From NCBI RefSeq assembly GCF_001314325.1, contig NZ_CP009429.1:3906501-3970500 (forward strand): a stretch of 64,000 nucleotides of DNA, given 5' to 3'. Source of the stretch: Sphingopyxis macrogoltabida. Its GTDB lineage: Bacteria > Pseudomonadota > Alphaproteobacteria > Sphingomonadales > Sphingomonadaceae. Below the pieces are notes generated by a model. That model had not been told where the DNA came from and did not search any database. It saw nothing but the letters and a program-made list of their open reading frames with translations. Positions 52,321-61,188 of the stretch are shown in pieces. Position 1 is the stretch's first letter. Every line of letters starts with the position of its first letter. The position numbers and the translations under genes were made by a program.

Positions 52321-52352
52321 AAAAGGCCCGCCTTCCTTGCGGAGGGCGGGCC
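52321..52352 (-). terminator. terminator of the 52386 gene
   Basis: GGCCCGCCTTCC/GGAGGGCGGGCC stem, followed by TTTTGCC on the minus strand. Confidence 0.65.
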
Positions 52353-52385
52353 CATAACCGTTGGGTGACCAGACCTTCGGGTATA

Positions 52386-53234
52386 TCAGCAGACGCAGCG
52401 CGGCTTGGGCCGCGGTTTCCACTTCTTCTTTGCGACATAGCGCTTCCGCACCGGGACGTTCTCATAATAGGTGCGGGTCGAGGTCTCGACCGTTTCGGTC
52501 ACGACCGGCGCGCCATTGGTGATCACCGTCGTCACGACGACGCCCGGCGTGTAATAGCCATAAGGCGCGCCATAATAGCCGTAGCCGCCCTGCTGGTAGA
52601 CGGTGGTGCCGCCCTGATAATAGCCGTCCTGCGCATAACCGCCGCGGCTGGCCCACCATTCTTCGCATTTCTTGCGGTCGGCCGCATTGCCGATCGCGCC
52701 GCCGGCGATCGCGCCGATCCCGCCGCCGATCAGCGTGCCCGCAGTGCGGTCGCCGCGTCCGGCTATGCGGTTGCCGGCGATGCCCCCCACGATGCCGCCG
52801 ACAACCGCGCCGCCCACCGTGCCCCCCCGGCCACAGCGGCGTTCCATATCGGCGTCGTAGCGGCCGTCGTAACCGCGGCGATCGTCGCCGTCATAATAGG
52901 GATCGTAGGGCGGCGGGGCATAGCTGGTGCCCGCACCCTCGACCGTACCCTCGTAACGGCCGTCATAGCGGCGGCCGTCGGGGGCTTCGTAGGTGCCATC
53001 CCAAGTGCCGGTCCAGCGCCCTTCGGCGTCATAGGTGCCATTGACCTGCCGATAGTCGCCGCCGCCACGATAATCCACTTCGCCCGGCACGCGGTCGGGA
53101 TAGCCGGTGTAGACGCGCGTATCGGGTGCCGCAGGCATGCCATAGTCGAGCGTCGGGCGCGGATCGCCGGCGAATGCGGGCGTTGCCATCAGCATCGAAC
53201 CCGCCGCAGCCCCCAGGATGAAAATGGTGCGCAT
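52386..53234 (-). CDS. exported glycine-zipper protein with MORN-like segment
   Basis: A 282-residue protein with signal (MRTIFILGAAAGSMLMATPAFA). Residues ~60-95 contain WTGTWDGTYEAPDGRRYDGRY, similar to MORN-like loops. A glycine-zipper 2TM helix follows (GGTVGGAVVGGIVGGIAGNRIAG, GTLIGGGIGAIAGGAIGNA), then tyrosine/glycine-rich GYYQGGTTVYQQGGYGYY and a basic end KKKWKPRPKPRCVC with a terminal cysteine pair. It resembles Rick_17kDa-type envelope antigens only in the zipper. Function unknown. Confidence 0.75.
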   Translation of the reverse strand: MRTIFILGAAAGSMLMATPAFAGDPRPTLDYGMPAAPDTRVYTGYPDRVPGEVDYRGGGDYRQVNGTYDAEGRWTGTWDGTYEAPDGRRYDGRYEGTVEGAGTSYAPPPYDPYYDGDDRRGYDGRYDADMERRCGRGGTVGGAVVGGIVGGIAGNRIAGRGDRTAGTLIGGGIGAIAGGAIGNAADRKKCEEWWASRGGYAQDGYYQGGTTVYQQGGYGYYGAPYGYYTPGVVVTTVITNGAPVVTETVETSTRTYYENVPVRKRYVAKKKWKPRPKPRCVC

Positions 53235-53357
53235 GCTAAACTCCCTGCTTCCGTCGGTCGCGCCGGCGCGGCGACAACCAATTGGTTAACAGCTTGTTAG
53301 CAAAATCGCTCCTTTTCGGCGAATCCGTTAACCTTGACCTTTGCGTCCCATTTTGGG

Positions 53358-53855
53358 TCAGAAGCCCGCAGGGGCGAGCGCTGCCGCGATGCGCGCGACG
53401 AGCGCCTCGGCGCCCGACTGGTCGTCGGCCGTGAAGCGGCCGGGAACCGGGCTGTCGAGGTCGAGCACCCCGACCAGCCGGTCGCGCGCCACGATCGGCA
53501 CGACCAGCTCGCTGCGGCTCGCGGCGTCGCAGGCGATATGGCCGGGAAAAGCATGGACGTCGTCGACGCGTTGCGTAGCACGCAGCCGGGCCGCGGCGCC
53601 GCACACGCCCTTGTCGAGCGGAATGCGGATGCACGCCGCCTTGCCCTGAAACGGCCCAAGGACGAGTTCCTGCCCGTCGAAGCGGTAGAAGCCCGCCCAG
53701 TTGAGGTCGGGGATCGCCTGCCAGATCAGCGCCGCGATATTGGCCATGTTGGCGATGGCGTCCGGCTCGCCGGCGACCAGCGCCTCGGCGGCGTCGGCCG
53801 CCTCGGCCCAGCGCGCGTCGGCCTCGGTCGCGGTGAAGGAAAGGGCATAGGACAT
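53358..53855 (-). CDS. msrC: free methionine-(R)-sulfoxide reductase (GAF domain)
   Basis: A 165-residue GAF-fold protein. The three fRMsr cysteines are at 75 (GKAACIRIPL), 85 (KGVCGAAA) and 109 (FPGHIACDAASRSE), the last being the catalytic one in this family, and NWAGFYRFDGQELVLGPFQG forms the ligand pocket. It reduces free Met-(R)-sulfoxide in the cytosol, complementing the exported MsrA at 15064. ATG 53855 was chosen; the frame upstream is not family-like. It lies 16 nt downstream of the EEP gene. Confidence 0.9.
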   Translation of the reverse strand: MSYALSFTATEADARWAEAADAAEALVAGEPDAIANMANIAALIWQAIPDLNWAGFYRFDGQELVLGPFQGKAACIRIPLDKGVCGAAARLRATQRVDDVHAFPGHIACDAASRSELVVPIVARDRLVGVLDLDSPVPGRFTADDQSGAEALVARIAAALAPAGF

Positions 53856-53871
53856 CGGCGGTTCTTTCCGG

Positions 53872-55011
53872 TCAGGCGGGGCAGCGGGGGACGGCAACCG
53901 GCAGTGCCGGCGCATCGCCGCGCCAGCTCAACCGGAAGACGATATATTGGGCGTCATGGTCCGAAAGGCGAGGACCATTTTTGCCGTCGAACAAGGTCGC
54001 GACCGCCAGCGGCTCGATGCGAAGTGCGTCGGAACTGCGAAAGCCGAGGAGATCATAGGCGTCGGTCCACGCTTTCGCGTCGGTCATCGGCGCCGCCCGC
54101 GCGCGCAGGCCCGCACCCTTGGCAGCAAGCCGGAACGCCGGGTCGTTCGCGAAGCGGCCGATCCGGTCGCCGGCGCGATAATTGTTGAAATCGCCCGCGG
54201 CGATCATCGCACCGTCGCCGCCGAACCCGTGCAGCAGCGCGTCGTTCTCGCGCGTCTGCATTGCATGCGCGGCTTCGGCGCGCGCGATGCTCACCCCCGA
54301 CGGCTCGCGCGAATTGCGGTGGGTGTTGAAGATGGTCAGCGGCGCGGGCGCGCCGGGCACCGCGAGATGGACGATCATGCCGCCCTTGTTGGACAGGCAG
54401 TCGTAGCCGGCGCAGCTATCGGCGTAAAAGGCATCGCTGGCATAAGCGGGTAAGGGCCGTTCGCGCGTCCCCTCGAGCAAAGGCAAGTCGGTCGCGACAT
54501 AGAGGCCGCTGTCGAGCCATTTGCCGATGCCCTCGCCTTTCCACCACCGGCCGCCTTCGGCATGTCCCGCCGGCGGTATGGGGATCGGCATATGGCGCGG
54601 TCGATCGACCGCCGGACCGGGAAGGATCGAGCGATAGCCCGCAGCACCGGCGATTCGCGACGCCGCAGGGATAAAAGCCTTGTGCAGGATCAATATGTCG
54701 GGGCCGAGCCCCGCCGCCCGCCGCTTCGCGATCCAGTCGGCGATGCGGGCCAGCTTGGGATCGCGCCCGCTGCGGATCGGCCAGGGCAAACCCTCAACGT
54801 TCCAGAGCAGCACGCTGAGTTGCACCGCCTTCCGCCCGTCGGCGAGCGTTTCGACCGATGGCAGTCCGGCGGGATCGTAGCAATCGGCGCGCCGCTCGAC
54901 ACGCGCGAGCTTGCCGTTCGGCAGCACGGCCCACACCGCAACCATCAGCCCGAGCAGGGTGACGGCGGCGATGGCGAGCCGGCGCGCTATTTTACGTCGA
55001 GGCCGGTCCAT
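53872..55011 (-). CDS. endonuclease/exonuclease/phosphatase (EEP) family protein with membrane anchor or signal
   Basis: A 379-residue protein with a basic N terminus and a hydrophobic segment (ARRLAIAAVTLLGLMVAVWAVL). EEP motifs: LLWNVEGL (early Asn/Glu), TIFNTHRNS, AAGDFNNYRAGD and LSDHDAQYIV (catalytic Asp-His). Substrate not evident: nucleic acid, lipid or phosphoinositide-like esters are all possible. Its start overlaps the end of the prolyl oligopeptidase gene by 25 nt, so the two are likely co-transcribed. Confidence 0.88.
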   Translation of the reverse strand: MDRPRRKIARRLAIAAVTLLGLMVAVWAVLPNGKLARVERRADCYDPAGLPSVETLADGRKAVQLSVLLWNVEGLPWPIRSGRDPKLARIADWIAKRRAAGLGPDILILHKAFIPAASRIAGAAGYRSILPGPAVDRPRHMPIPIPPAGHAEGGRWWKGEGIGKWLDSGLYVATDLPLLEGTRERPLPAYASDAFYADSCAGYDCLSNKGGMIVHLAVPGAPAPLTIFNTHRNSREPSGVSIARAEAAHAMQTRENDALLHGFGGDGAMIAAGDFNNYRAGDRIGRFANDPAFRLAAKGAGLRARAAPMTDAKAWTDAYDLLGFRSSDALRIEPLAVATLFDGKNGPRLSDHDAQYIVFRLSWRGDAPALPVAVPRCPA

Positions 55012-57140
55012 CGGGCGGCAAAGGCATATTTGTCGGCGGCTTCGGCGATGATCTTGTCGGTCGGCTTGCCCGACCCGTGGCCGGCGCGCGTTTCGATGCG
55101 GATGAGGTGCGGCTTGCCGCCCGTCCGCGCATGCTGGAGCGCGGCGGCATATTTGAAGCTGTGCCCAGGCACGACGCGATCGTCGGTGTCGGCGGTGGTC
55201 ACCAGCACCGCCGGATAGGCCTTGCCGTCGCGGATATTATGATAGGGCGAGTAAGCGAGAAGGTTCCGGAAATCGGCCTCCTTCGACGGAAAACCATAAT
55301 CGTCGGTCCAGTAGCGCCCGGCGGTGAAGCGGTCGAAGCGCAGCATGTCCATTACCCCGACGGCGGGGAGTGCGGCGGCGAACAGATCGGGGCGCTGGTT
55401 GGTCACCGCAGCGACGAGCAGGCCGCCGTTCGACCCTCCCTCGATCGCAAGCTGTCCCTTGCCGGTAATCCCCTCGGCGATCAGATATTCGCCCGCGGCG
55501 ACGAAATCGTCGAAGACATTCTGTTTCTTGTCGAGCCGACCAGCATCGTGCCAGGCTTTGCCATATTCGCCGCCGCCGCGCAGGTTGGCGATCGCGAGCA
55601 CCCCGCCCTTGTCGACCCACGCCAGCCGGGTGGGCGAAAAGGCCGGGGTCATCGACACGTTGAAGCCGCCATAGCCGTAGAGGATCGTCGGCGATCCCTT
55701 GGTTCGGTCGAGCCCCTTTTTCATCACCAGGAACATCGGCACTTCGGTGCCGTCCTTCGAGGTGTAGAAGCGCTGCTCGACCGTGAAATCGGCCGGTTTG
55801 AAGGTCAGCTTCGGTTCGGCGAAAATCTCGGTCTGTCCCGTCACCGTGTCGAGCCGGTAGATTGTCGTCGGCCGCGCGTAGCTGGAAAAGGCGTAGAAGG
55901 TTTCGGCGTCGGTCGACTTGCCGCCAAAGCCCGACGCCGACCCGATGTCGGCAAGGTTGATGTTCGCAACCCGCCTGCCGTCGAGCGCGACCATCCGCGC
56001 CTCCGATTTTGCGTCGCCGAGATAGGAGAGGATGATGCGGTCGCCGACACGCGAAGCACCGACGAGCGTGCCCTCCTCTTCGCCGACGAGTTCGGTCAGC
56101 ACGCCGGGTTGGCGGATGTCCATCGACACGAGCCGCTGGCGCGGCGCCCCCTTGTTCGTGAGGAAGGTGAAACGCGTGCCGCTGTTGGTCACATATTCCC
56201 AATTATTCTCGTAATCGCCGACCAACAGCTTCGGTTTCGTGCCCGCCTTGCCCGTCCGGTACAGCGTCAGGCTGTAACGTTCGTCGGTACCCGTCGAACC
56301 CGTCACCAGCAGATATTTGCCGTCGTCGGAAACCACCGCCCGGTTGCTCAGCTCCGGCTGGCCGGGCGTCGCGTGGATCAGCCGGTCGGCGTCCTGCGGC
56401 GTGCCGAGACTGTGGAAATAGACCGCGTGATTTTCGTTGAGCGACTGGAAGGCTTCGCCCGCTTTCGGGGCGGGAAAGCGCGAATAATAAAAGCCGCTGC
56501 CATCCTTCGCCCAGTCGAGCGCCGAAAATTTCACCCAGCGGATCTCGTCGGGCAGATCCTGCCCGGTCGCGACATCCTTGACCCGGACGATGCGCCAGTC
56601 GGTGCCACCGTCCTGCACCGAATAAAGCAGGTGCCGGCCGTCGTCCGAAGGCACCCATTCGGCAAGCGCCGTCGCGCCGTCCTTTGCCCAGCCATTGGGG
56701 TCGATCAGCACCCTGCCCTCGCCCTTCAGCCCTTCGCGGACGTAAAGCACCGATTGCGGCTGCAGCCCGTCGTTGCGGGTGTAGAAATAGCGTGTCCCCG
56801 CGCGCCTCGGCAGGCCGAAGCGTTCGTAATTATAGAGCTCGGTCATCCGCCTCGCGAACGCATCGCGGCCGGGCAGCGTGCCCAGATAGGCGTCGGTCAC
56901 CCTGTTCTGCGCCGCCACCCACGCCGCAACCTTCGGGTTGACGCGGACGTCGTCCTCCAGCCAGCGATAGGGATCAGCGACATCGACGCCGAACTGCGGG
57001 TCGACGATATTGTCGCGCGCGGTATCGGGATAGGCGAGCGCCGGCGCGGGCGCCGCCATGTCGCCCGCCGCCTCTGCCGTCACGGGAGTCATCATCAGCG
57101 CGGCCAGTGCCAGCGGTGCCGAGACGGGTCTGCGGGACAT
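54987..57140 (-). CDS. exported prolyl oligopeptidase (S9A)
   Basis: A 717-residue protein with signal peptide (PLALAALMMTPVTAEAAG). The N-terminal seven-blade propeller (YPDTARDNIVDPQFGVDVADPYRWLEDD) precedes the catalytic domain: nucleophile in EGGSNGGLLVAAV, aspartate in TADTDDRVVPGHSFKY and histidine in RAGHGSGKP. It cleaves short proline-containing peptides in the periplasm. The EEP gene starts within its last 25 nt. Confidence 0.95.
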   Translation of the reverse strand: MSRRPVSAPLALAALMMTPVTAEAAGDMAAPAPALAYPDTARDNIVDPQFGVDVADPYRWLEDDVRVNPKVAAWVAAQNRVTDAYLGTLPGRDAFARRMTELYNYERFGLPRRAGTRYFYTRNDGLQPQSVLYVREGLKGEGRVLIDPNGWAKDGATALAEWVPSDDGRHLLYSVQDGGTDWRIVRVKDVATGQDLPDEIRWVKFSALDWAKDGSGFYYSRFPAPKAGEAFQSLNENHAVYFHSLGTPQDADRLIHATPGQPELSNRAVVSDDGKYLLVTGSTGTDERYSLTLYRTGKAGTKPKLLVGDYENNWEYVTNSGTRFTFLTNKGAPRQRLVSMDIRQPGVLTELVGEEEGTLVGASRVGDRIILSYLGDAKSEARMVALDGRRVANINLADIGSASGFGGKSTDAETFYAFSSYARPTTIYRLDTVTGQTEIFAEPKLTFKPADFTVEQRFYTSKDGTEVPMFLVMKKGLDRTKGSPTILYGYGGFNVSMTPAFSPTRLAWVDKGGVLAIANLRGGGEYGKAWHDAGRLDKKQNVFDDFVAAGEYLIAEGITGKGQLAIEGGSNGGLLVAAVTNQRPDLFAAALPAVGVMDMLRFDRFTAGRYWTDDYGFPSKEADFRNLLAYSPYHNIRDGKAYPAVLVTTADTDDRVVPGHSFKYAAALQHARTGGKPHLIRIETRAGHGSGKPTDKIIAEAADKYAFAARWTGLDVK

Positions 57141-57237
57141 GGCAAGGCGATCCTCATTCTTCGGGTCATGGTCGGGAGCTTCAATGTAAGGACGGACAAG
57201 GCGGCGGCAAGGGAATTTGCGCCGCCGGCAGGCAAGA

Positions 57238-58899
57238 TCATGCGGGTTCGAGCGTGCCCTGATAGGCGACGATCAAGCCAATCAGGGGCAGCGAAATCTC
57301 GACATGGAAACCGAATTTCTCGTCGCTTTCGCTCTCGAAGCTCGTTCCGCGGGGGAGCAGGAAGCGCGGCATCGGGATGCCGAATGCCGACCAGCGGCGC
57401 GGCACCAGATGCAGTCGGCCGTGCTCGGCAACGAGCGCCATGGCGAAGGCCAGCGGCCCGAAACGCTCGACCAGCAAATAGGCGTTGCGACCGGTGCCGG
57501 CGGACTGGAGCGAAGCGAAGCTGCGGCCCCCGAAGTCGCGCGTCCAGCGCTCGGCATCGCCCTCGGGTGTGAAGCGGACGGTGACGGGCACGCGCGCCGC
57601 GGCCTTGGGAAAGCCAAAGAGCGCCGCGACGAGGCGCGCGAGTAGCCCCCGCCCGCGGCGAACCGCGGCCTCGCCGCGCCATTCGCGCGCTTCCCGCTTG
57701 TCGTGCAACGCCTGCACCTGCGGCGGCAGGCCGTCGAACGCCGAACCGAGCAGGCGGCGGTAGAGCGGCGCCTTGGCGTCGTCGCTGCGAAAGCCGCTGT
57801 GGATCGACCGGCCGGCGAACAGATTGTCATAGTCGACGAGGTCGAGCGCCCCGACGCTCGACCGCGCACCCGCCGCCGGCCGCTCGCCGGCCAGCAGCTT
57901 GCGGACGATCGCCTCGATCGCCATCGACGGAATATACGGGCCATCGTCGCCTTCGGCCAACAGATGCCAGCTCCGCTCGACCGCCTTGCCGCCCGCGACG
58001 CCGCGGGCGCGGATGAACATGCCGCCGCGATGCTCGCCGAACTTCATCCAGTTGAGGATGGTGTAGAAGAGGCGCGAGAAGGGCAGCAGCGACGGCAGGC
58101 GGAACCGCGCCCGCGCCTTGGCCAGCAGGTTGAGGATGCGGTGCAGAATCTCGGGCACCGGCCCCGCGCCCATCCAGATGTCGGCGATAGCCGGATAGGC
58201 GCGCGGCAGGACGAGCAGGTCGGGCACATCGACCAGCGAGAAATGGATGTTCCTGAGCGGCAGGCGCCCCGGCACCGCGACGGTGAAGCGCAGGCTTTCG
58301 GCGAGCCCAATGCCATGGGTATCCCGGCCGCCGCGCCGCAGCCTCACCGGCGCGCCGGCATAGCCGACGACGGCGCGCATGACGTTGAGGCCGATGCCGG
58401 CGAAGGGAGATGGCGCGATACCCCCGTCGATACTGTGAATGTCCATCGTCTTCGCCATTTCGGCGAGCACGGCTGCGGTCAGCGCCGGAAAGCTGCTGAC
58501 CCCCGACAGGACGAAGACCCCCGCCGCCTGCGCCGCCGCATCGAAACGGTCGATGCCGAAGACGAAATCGGCGGCATCGGCGAAATCGAGATAATCGACA
58601 CCCGCCGCGATGCACGCCTCGACGACGCCGTAGCGCTCGGCGCCGTAATCCTGGAATGGCCCCGACGCATCGATGACAAGGTCGGGCGTGTGGATCGCAA
58701 GCGCCTCGCCGATCGCGCGCCGGTCGAGCCTGCAGGGTATCGCGCGCGGGTGGCCGCGATAGCGGGCGCAAAAATCTTCGGCGCGCGCGAGGTCGCGGCC
58801 GCAGATCAGCAGTTCGACATCGGAGAGGTCGGACAATAGCTCGGCGAGCCTCCCGCCAAAGACGCCATAGCCGCCGAGAATCAATATCTTCATCGTCAC
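57238..58899 (-). CDS. saccharopine dehydrogenase-like reductase fused to a DUF4166 domain
   Basis: A 553-residue protein. Residues ~1-370 are a Rossmann domain of the saccharopine dehydrogenase/trans-acting enoyl reductase group (KILILGGYGVFGGRLAELL, DLVIDASGPFQDYG, CIAAGVDYLDFADA); residues ~385-553 match DUF4166 (GLPPQVQALHDKREAREWRGEAAVRRG, ending VEISLPLIGLIVAYQGTL). The same DUF4166 domain is also encoded alone at 59308. It probably reduces a lipid or polyketide-like substrate. The start is GTG 58899 (GTGA overlap with the DCC stop) or ATG 58893. It is the last gene of the GbsR operon. Confidence 0.85.
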   Translation of the reverse strand: MTMKILILGGYGVFGGRLAELLSDLSDVELLICGRDLARAEDFCARYRGHPRAIPCRLDRRAIGEALAIHTPDLVIDASGPFQDYGAERYGVVEACIAAGVDYLDFADAADFVFGIDRFDAAAQAAGVFVLSGVSSFPALTAAVLAEMAKTMDIHSIDGGIAPSPFAGIGLNVMRAVVGYAGAPVRLRRGGRDTHGIGLAESLRFTVAVPGRLPLRNIHFSLVDVPDLLVLPRAYPAIADIWMGAGPVPEILHRILNLLAKARARFRLPSLLPFSRLFYTILNWMKFGEHRGGMFIRARGVAGGKAVERSWHLLAEGDDGPYIPSMAIEAIVRKLLAGERPAAGARSSVGALDLVDYDNLFAGRSIHSGFRSDDAKAPLYRRLLGSAFDGLPPQVQALHDKREAREWRGEAAVRRGRGLLARLVAALFGFPKAAARVPVTVRFTPEGDAERWTRDFGGRSFASLQSAGTGRNAYLLVERFGPLAFAMALVAEHGRLHLVPRRWSAFGIPMPRFLLPRGTSFESESDEKFGFHVEISLPLIGLIVAYQGTLEPA

Positions 58900-59330
58900 A
58901 GGATGCGGCCCCTATATTCGGGCGGCGCGACCCAGCAGCTATCGCGCCGGCCGAACAGGCGATAGCGATGGCGCGCGACCCAACGATATGCGGCATCGCG
59001 GATTTTCGCCGGGATAAGCCGCAGCACCCCGACCAGCCGCCACGGAAAGCCGAGCTGCTCGTAAATGAACAGCACCGCATCGCTGTCGCGCCGGACGCGC
59101 GCGCCATCGACGACGAGCATAGTGACCGGATCTGCGGGATCGATGCCATGGCGGCGACAGATTTCGGCACCGATGCCGGTCTGCACCGACGCGAGCCGGA
59201 AACGCGCCGCCCGATCGCGACGCAGGACGAAGCGGGCATTGGCGCAGCAGAGGACGCATTCGGCGTCGAACAGGATGACCGGCCCTCGCGGCGCGGGATC
59301 TTCGGGCTCAACCATCGCGGAACAGCCCAT
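58896..59330 (-). CDS. DCC-family thiol-disulfide oxidoreductase (DUF393)
   Basis: A 144-residue protein with the DxxCxxC motif of DCC/YuxK proteins (FDAECVLCCANARFVLRRD, Cys25/Cys28) in a thioredoxin-like fold, and the usual late PAKIRDAAYRWVARHRYRLFGRR. The substrate of the family is unknown. It overlaps both neighbours (DUF4166 gene end by 23 nt; next gene by 4 nt), so its expression is tied to theirs. ATG 59330 or ATG 59315 are possible starts. Confidence 0.88.
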   Translation of the reverse strand: MGCSAMVEPEDPAPRGPVILFDAECVLCCANARFVLRRDRAARFRLASVQTGIGAEICRRHGIDPADPVTMLVVDGARVRRDSDAVLFIYEQLGFPWRLVGVLRLIPAKIRDAAYRWVARHRYRLFGRRDSCWVAPPEYRGRIL

Positions 59331-59985
59331 GCTGGTTCACCAGCTCGCCCAGCCGGCGGTGCACGACCCTGAGGTCGAAAGCGAAGCGGCCGCTGCCGAG
59401 ATGCTGATGCGTCACGACGGTCGTCCCGGGCGCCAGCCATGACGGAAACGGCAGCCGCAGCCGCCCCGCCTGCCAGAAATAATGGTCCGAGGTGAAGACC
59501 AGCGCATCGCCTTCGGCCTGCACCGTCAGCGCCATGCCGAAGCCGCCGCCGATATGTTCCTCTAGCCCCGTCGGCCCTGCGAAGCGCTTGGCGCTGTGGA
59601 TCGCCTGCGGATGGCCGCGCATGCGGCCATAGAGGCGCGTCCATATCTGTCCGCCGCTCACGCGATCCTCGCTAACCACCACCGCTGCAGGCGCCGGGCC
59701 GCTGGCGGCCGTCGGCAGCGGCGCGCCGATCAGCCGGCAAAGCTGCGCGAGCAGCCAGCCAGCCGGCGACAGCCGCGTCCACACGATCTCGCCGCTGTAG
59801 GTCGCGGTCGCCCGCCCCGTGAGGCGCTTGGAAAAGCGGCGGCGTACGTCCGCGGGCAGCGCGTCCCACGCGTCGGCGGCGACCAGCCGGCGGAAGCGGT
59901 CGTCATGCGGCGCGGCCTCGCCAACGGGCGCCGGAACGGCGACGGCTGCCGGCGTCTCGCCTCGCTCGATCGTCCGCCCGTGCAT
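59308..59985 (-). CDS. stand-alone DUF4166 protein
   Basis: A 225-residue DUF4166 protein, with DDRFRRLVAADAWDALPADVRRRFSKRL at the front and VFTSDHYFWQAGRLRLPFPSWLAPG and LGSGRFAFDLRVVHRRLGELV at the end. The same domain is fused to the reductase at 57238. A hydrophobic segment WLLAQLCRLIGAPLP suggests contact with a membrane or lipid. It begins 10 nt after the regulator gene. Function unknown. Confidence 0.83.
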   Translation of the reverse strand: MHGRTIERGETPAAVAVPAPVGEAAPHDDRFRRLVAADAWDALPADVRRRFSKRLTGRATATYSGEIVWTRLSPAGWLLAQLCRLIGAPLPTAASGPAPAAVVVSEDRVSGGQIWTRLYGRMRGHPQAIHSAKRFAGPTGLEEHIGGGFGMALTVQAEGDALVFTSDHYFWQAGRLRLPFPSWLAPGTTVVTHQHLGSGRFAFDLRVVHRRLGELVNQHGLFRDG

Positions 59986-59995
59986 TGCCCTTCTC

Positions 59996-60571
59996 CTACC
60001 CCGCGTCCTTCGCCTTGCCCGGCCGCCAATTGAGCAACTTGGTCACCCCCGCGCCGAGCTTGATCAGCCGCATCAGCGCGGGTTTCGGGACACCCAGCAT
60101 CTCGTCGTGCCAGCGGCTCATCGTCGTCACGAAATCGAGCATGTCGGACAGGCGCGCCTTGGCCCCCGCGCTGAGGCCGGGGTCATGTTCGGCGCGTGCC
60201 ACGCAGGCGCGGAGCGCCGCCTCGGCGGGATCGACTTCGCGCGCCTTGCGCCCCGCGGCGATCCGCGTCACCATTTCCCAGATGTCGGTCTCGGCCGCGA
60301 AATGGTCGCGGCGGTCGCCGAGGACGGGCACGCGGTGGATGAGCCGCCAGCCGAGCAGTTCCTTGATCGAGTTCGACACGTTCGAGCGCGCCAGACCGAG
60401 CAGGTTGGCGATCTCCTCGGCGTGCAGCGGACGGTCGGAGACGAAGAGCAAGGCATGGATCTGAGCCACCGACCGGTTGACGCCCCATTGTCCGCCGAGA
60501 TTCCCCCAATGGAGAATGAACTCGGTTGCCGCCGGAGACAGTTGCGCCGTTCTTTCGTTAATTTCTGTCAT
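59996..60571 (-). CDS. GbsR/MarR-type transcriptional regulator
   Basis: A 191-residue winged-helix regulator starting MTEINERTAQLSPAATEFILHWGNLGGQWGVNRSVAQIHALLF. The HTH is ADEIANLLGLARSNVSNSIKELLGWRLI-like (EEIANLLGLARSNVSNSIKEL), matching GbsR, with a helical C-terminal part MLDFVTTMSRWHDEML. ATG 60571 lies inside the spacer of a perfect ATTTCTGT/ACAGAAAT palindrome, which is likely its own operator. It opens the overlapping operon with DUF4166, DCC and the reductase. Confidence 0.88.
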   Translation of the reverse strand: MTEINERTAQLSPAATEFILHWGNLGGQWGVNRSVAQIHALLFVSDRPLHAEEIANLLGLARSNVSNSIKELLGWRLIHRVPVLGDRRDHFAAETDIWEMVTRIAAGRKAREVDPAEAALRACVARAEHDPGLSAGAKARLSDMLDFVTTMSRWHDEMLGVPKPALMRLIKLGAGVTKLLNWRPGKAKDAG

Positions 60572-60580
60572 AACAGAAAT
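60561..60580. promoter_or_regulatory. perfect palindrome over the GbsR-type start codon (autoregulatory operator candidate)
   Basis: ATTTCTGT-CATA-ACAGAAAT: 8-bp arms, 4-nt spacer; the spacer contains the ATG (minus strand 60571-60569). A half-site ACAGAAAT recurs at 61069-61076, upstream of the XRE gene. Confidence 0.65.
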
Positions 60581-60726
60581 ATCGGACAAAACAGGTTTGG
60601 AGTCAAGCGGCCGCGCGTCCGTTGTCCGGCCGCGCCTTTGCGTGTCGCTACTGACGATAGGACGTGACCACGAAAGGCCGTCGCGGACGCCCGTTCGAAA
60701 CGTGGTGGGTGCGGTGACCGCTGTTC

Positions 60727-61056
60727 TTAGACCTCGATGATAATCCGCACCTTTTCCGGCGTCGTGCCGGCGATGCGCGCGATTTCCTCGCGGCTTTGCG
60801 CGAGCTTTTCGTGCAACTGTCCTGTCGGGCCGCTCGTCAGCAGCTCGGCGGTCGAAAGGCTGAGCAGCGCGGCGATGGCATGGATCCGGCTGACCTTGGG
60901 GCGCGACCGATCCTGTTCCCAGCTGCACACCGCAGCGGTACTCACCGAAAGCGCGGCCGCGAATTCGGACTGGGTAATACCCTTTGCGCTGCGCAGCCGC
61001 CGCAGGCGGGCGCCGAAACTTTCAGCAGAAATATCCTGGCGCCGAACCTGATCCAT
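60727..61056 (-). CDS. XRE-family helix-turn-helix regulator
   Basis: A 109-residue protein: the HTH_3 domain covers ~14-70 (FGARLRRLRSAKGITQSEFAAALSVSTAAVCSWEQDRSRPKVSRI) and a helical tail follows (QLHEKLAQSREEIARIAGTTPEKVRIIIEV). It has no toxin-like partner. It lies upstream of the GbsR gene on the same strand, with 155 nt between. Target unknown; a 10-bp palindrome lies ~50 nt upstream. Confidence 0.85.
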   Translation of the reverse strand: MDQVRRQDISAESFGARLRRLRSAKGITQSEFAAALSVSTAAVCSWEQDRSRPKVSRIHAIAALLSLSTAELLTSGPTGQLHEKLAQSREEIARIAGTTPEKVRIIIEV

Positions 61057-61104
61057 GACCTCGTGATGACAGAAATTTTAGCAGATGAGAAGCATTATCA
61101 AGTA

Positions 61105-61114
61105 AACTTAAGTT
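61105..61114. promoter_or_regulatory. AACTTAAGTT palindrome upstream of the XRE gene
   Basis: Perfect 10-bp palindrome in an AT-rich island about 50 nt before the XRE start. Candidate operator or just the promoter region. Confidence 0.3.
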
Positions 61115-61188
61115 AATTTCGCTTTGTTTTCAATTCGAAATGCTTCAAATGCGCGACCGAGCGCGTGTTCCTGTCAATCCAACGCACG

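Noticed and set aside
60727..61056. XRE gene as the antitoxin of a toxin-antitoxin pair
   Set aside because: No small RelE/HigB-like or other toxin gene is adjacent; the neighbours are a GbsR regulator and rplQ.
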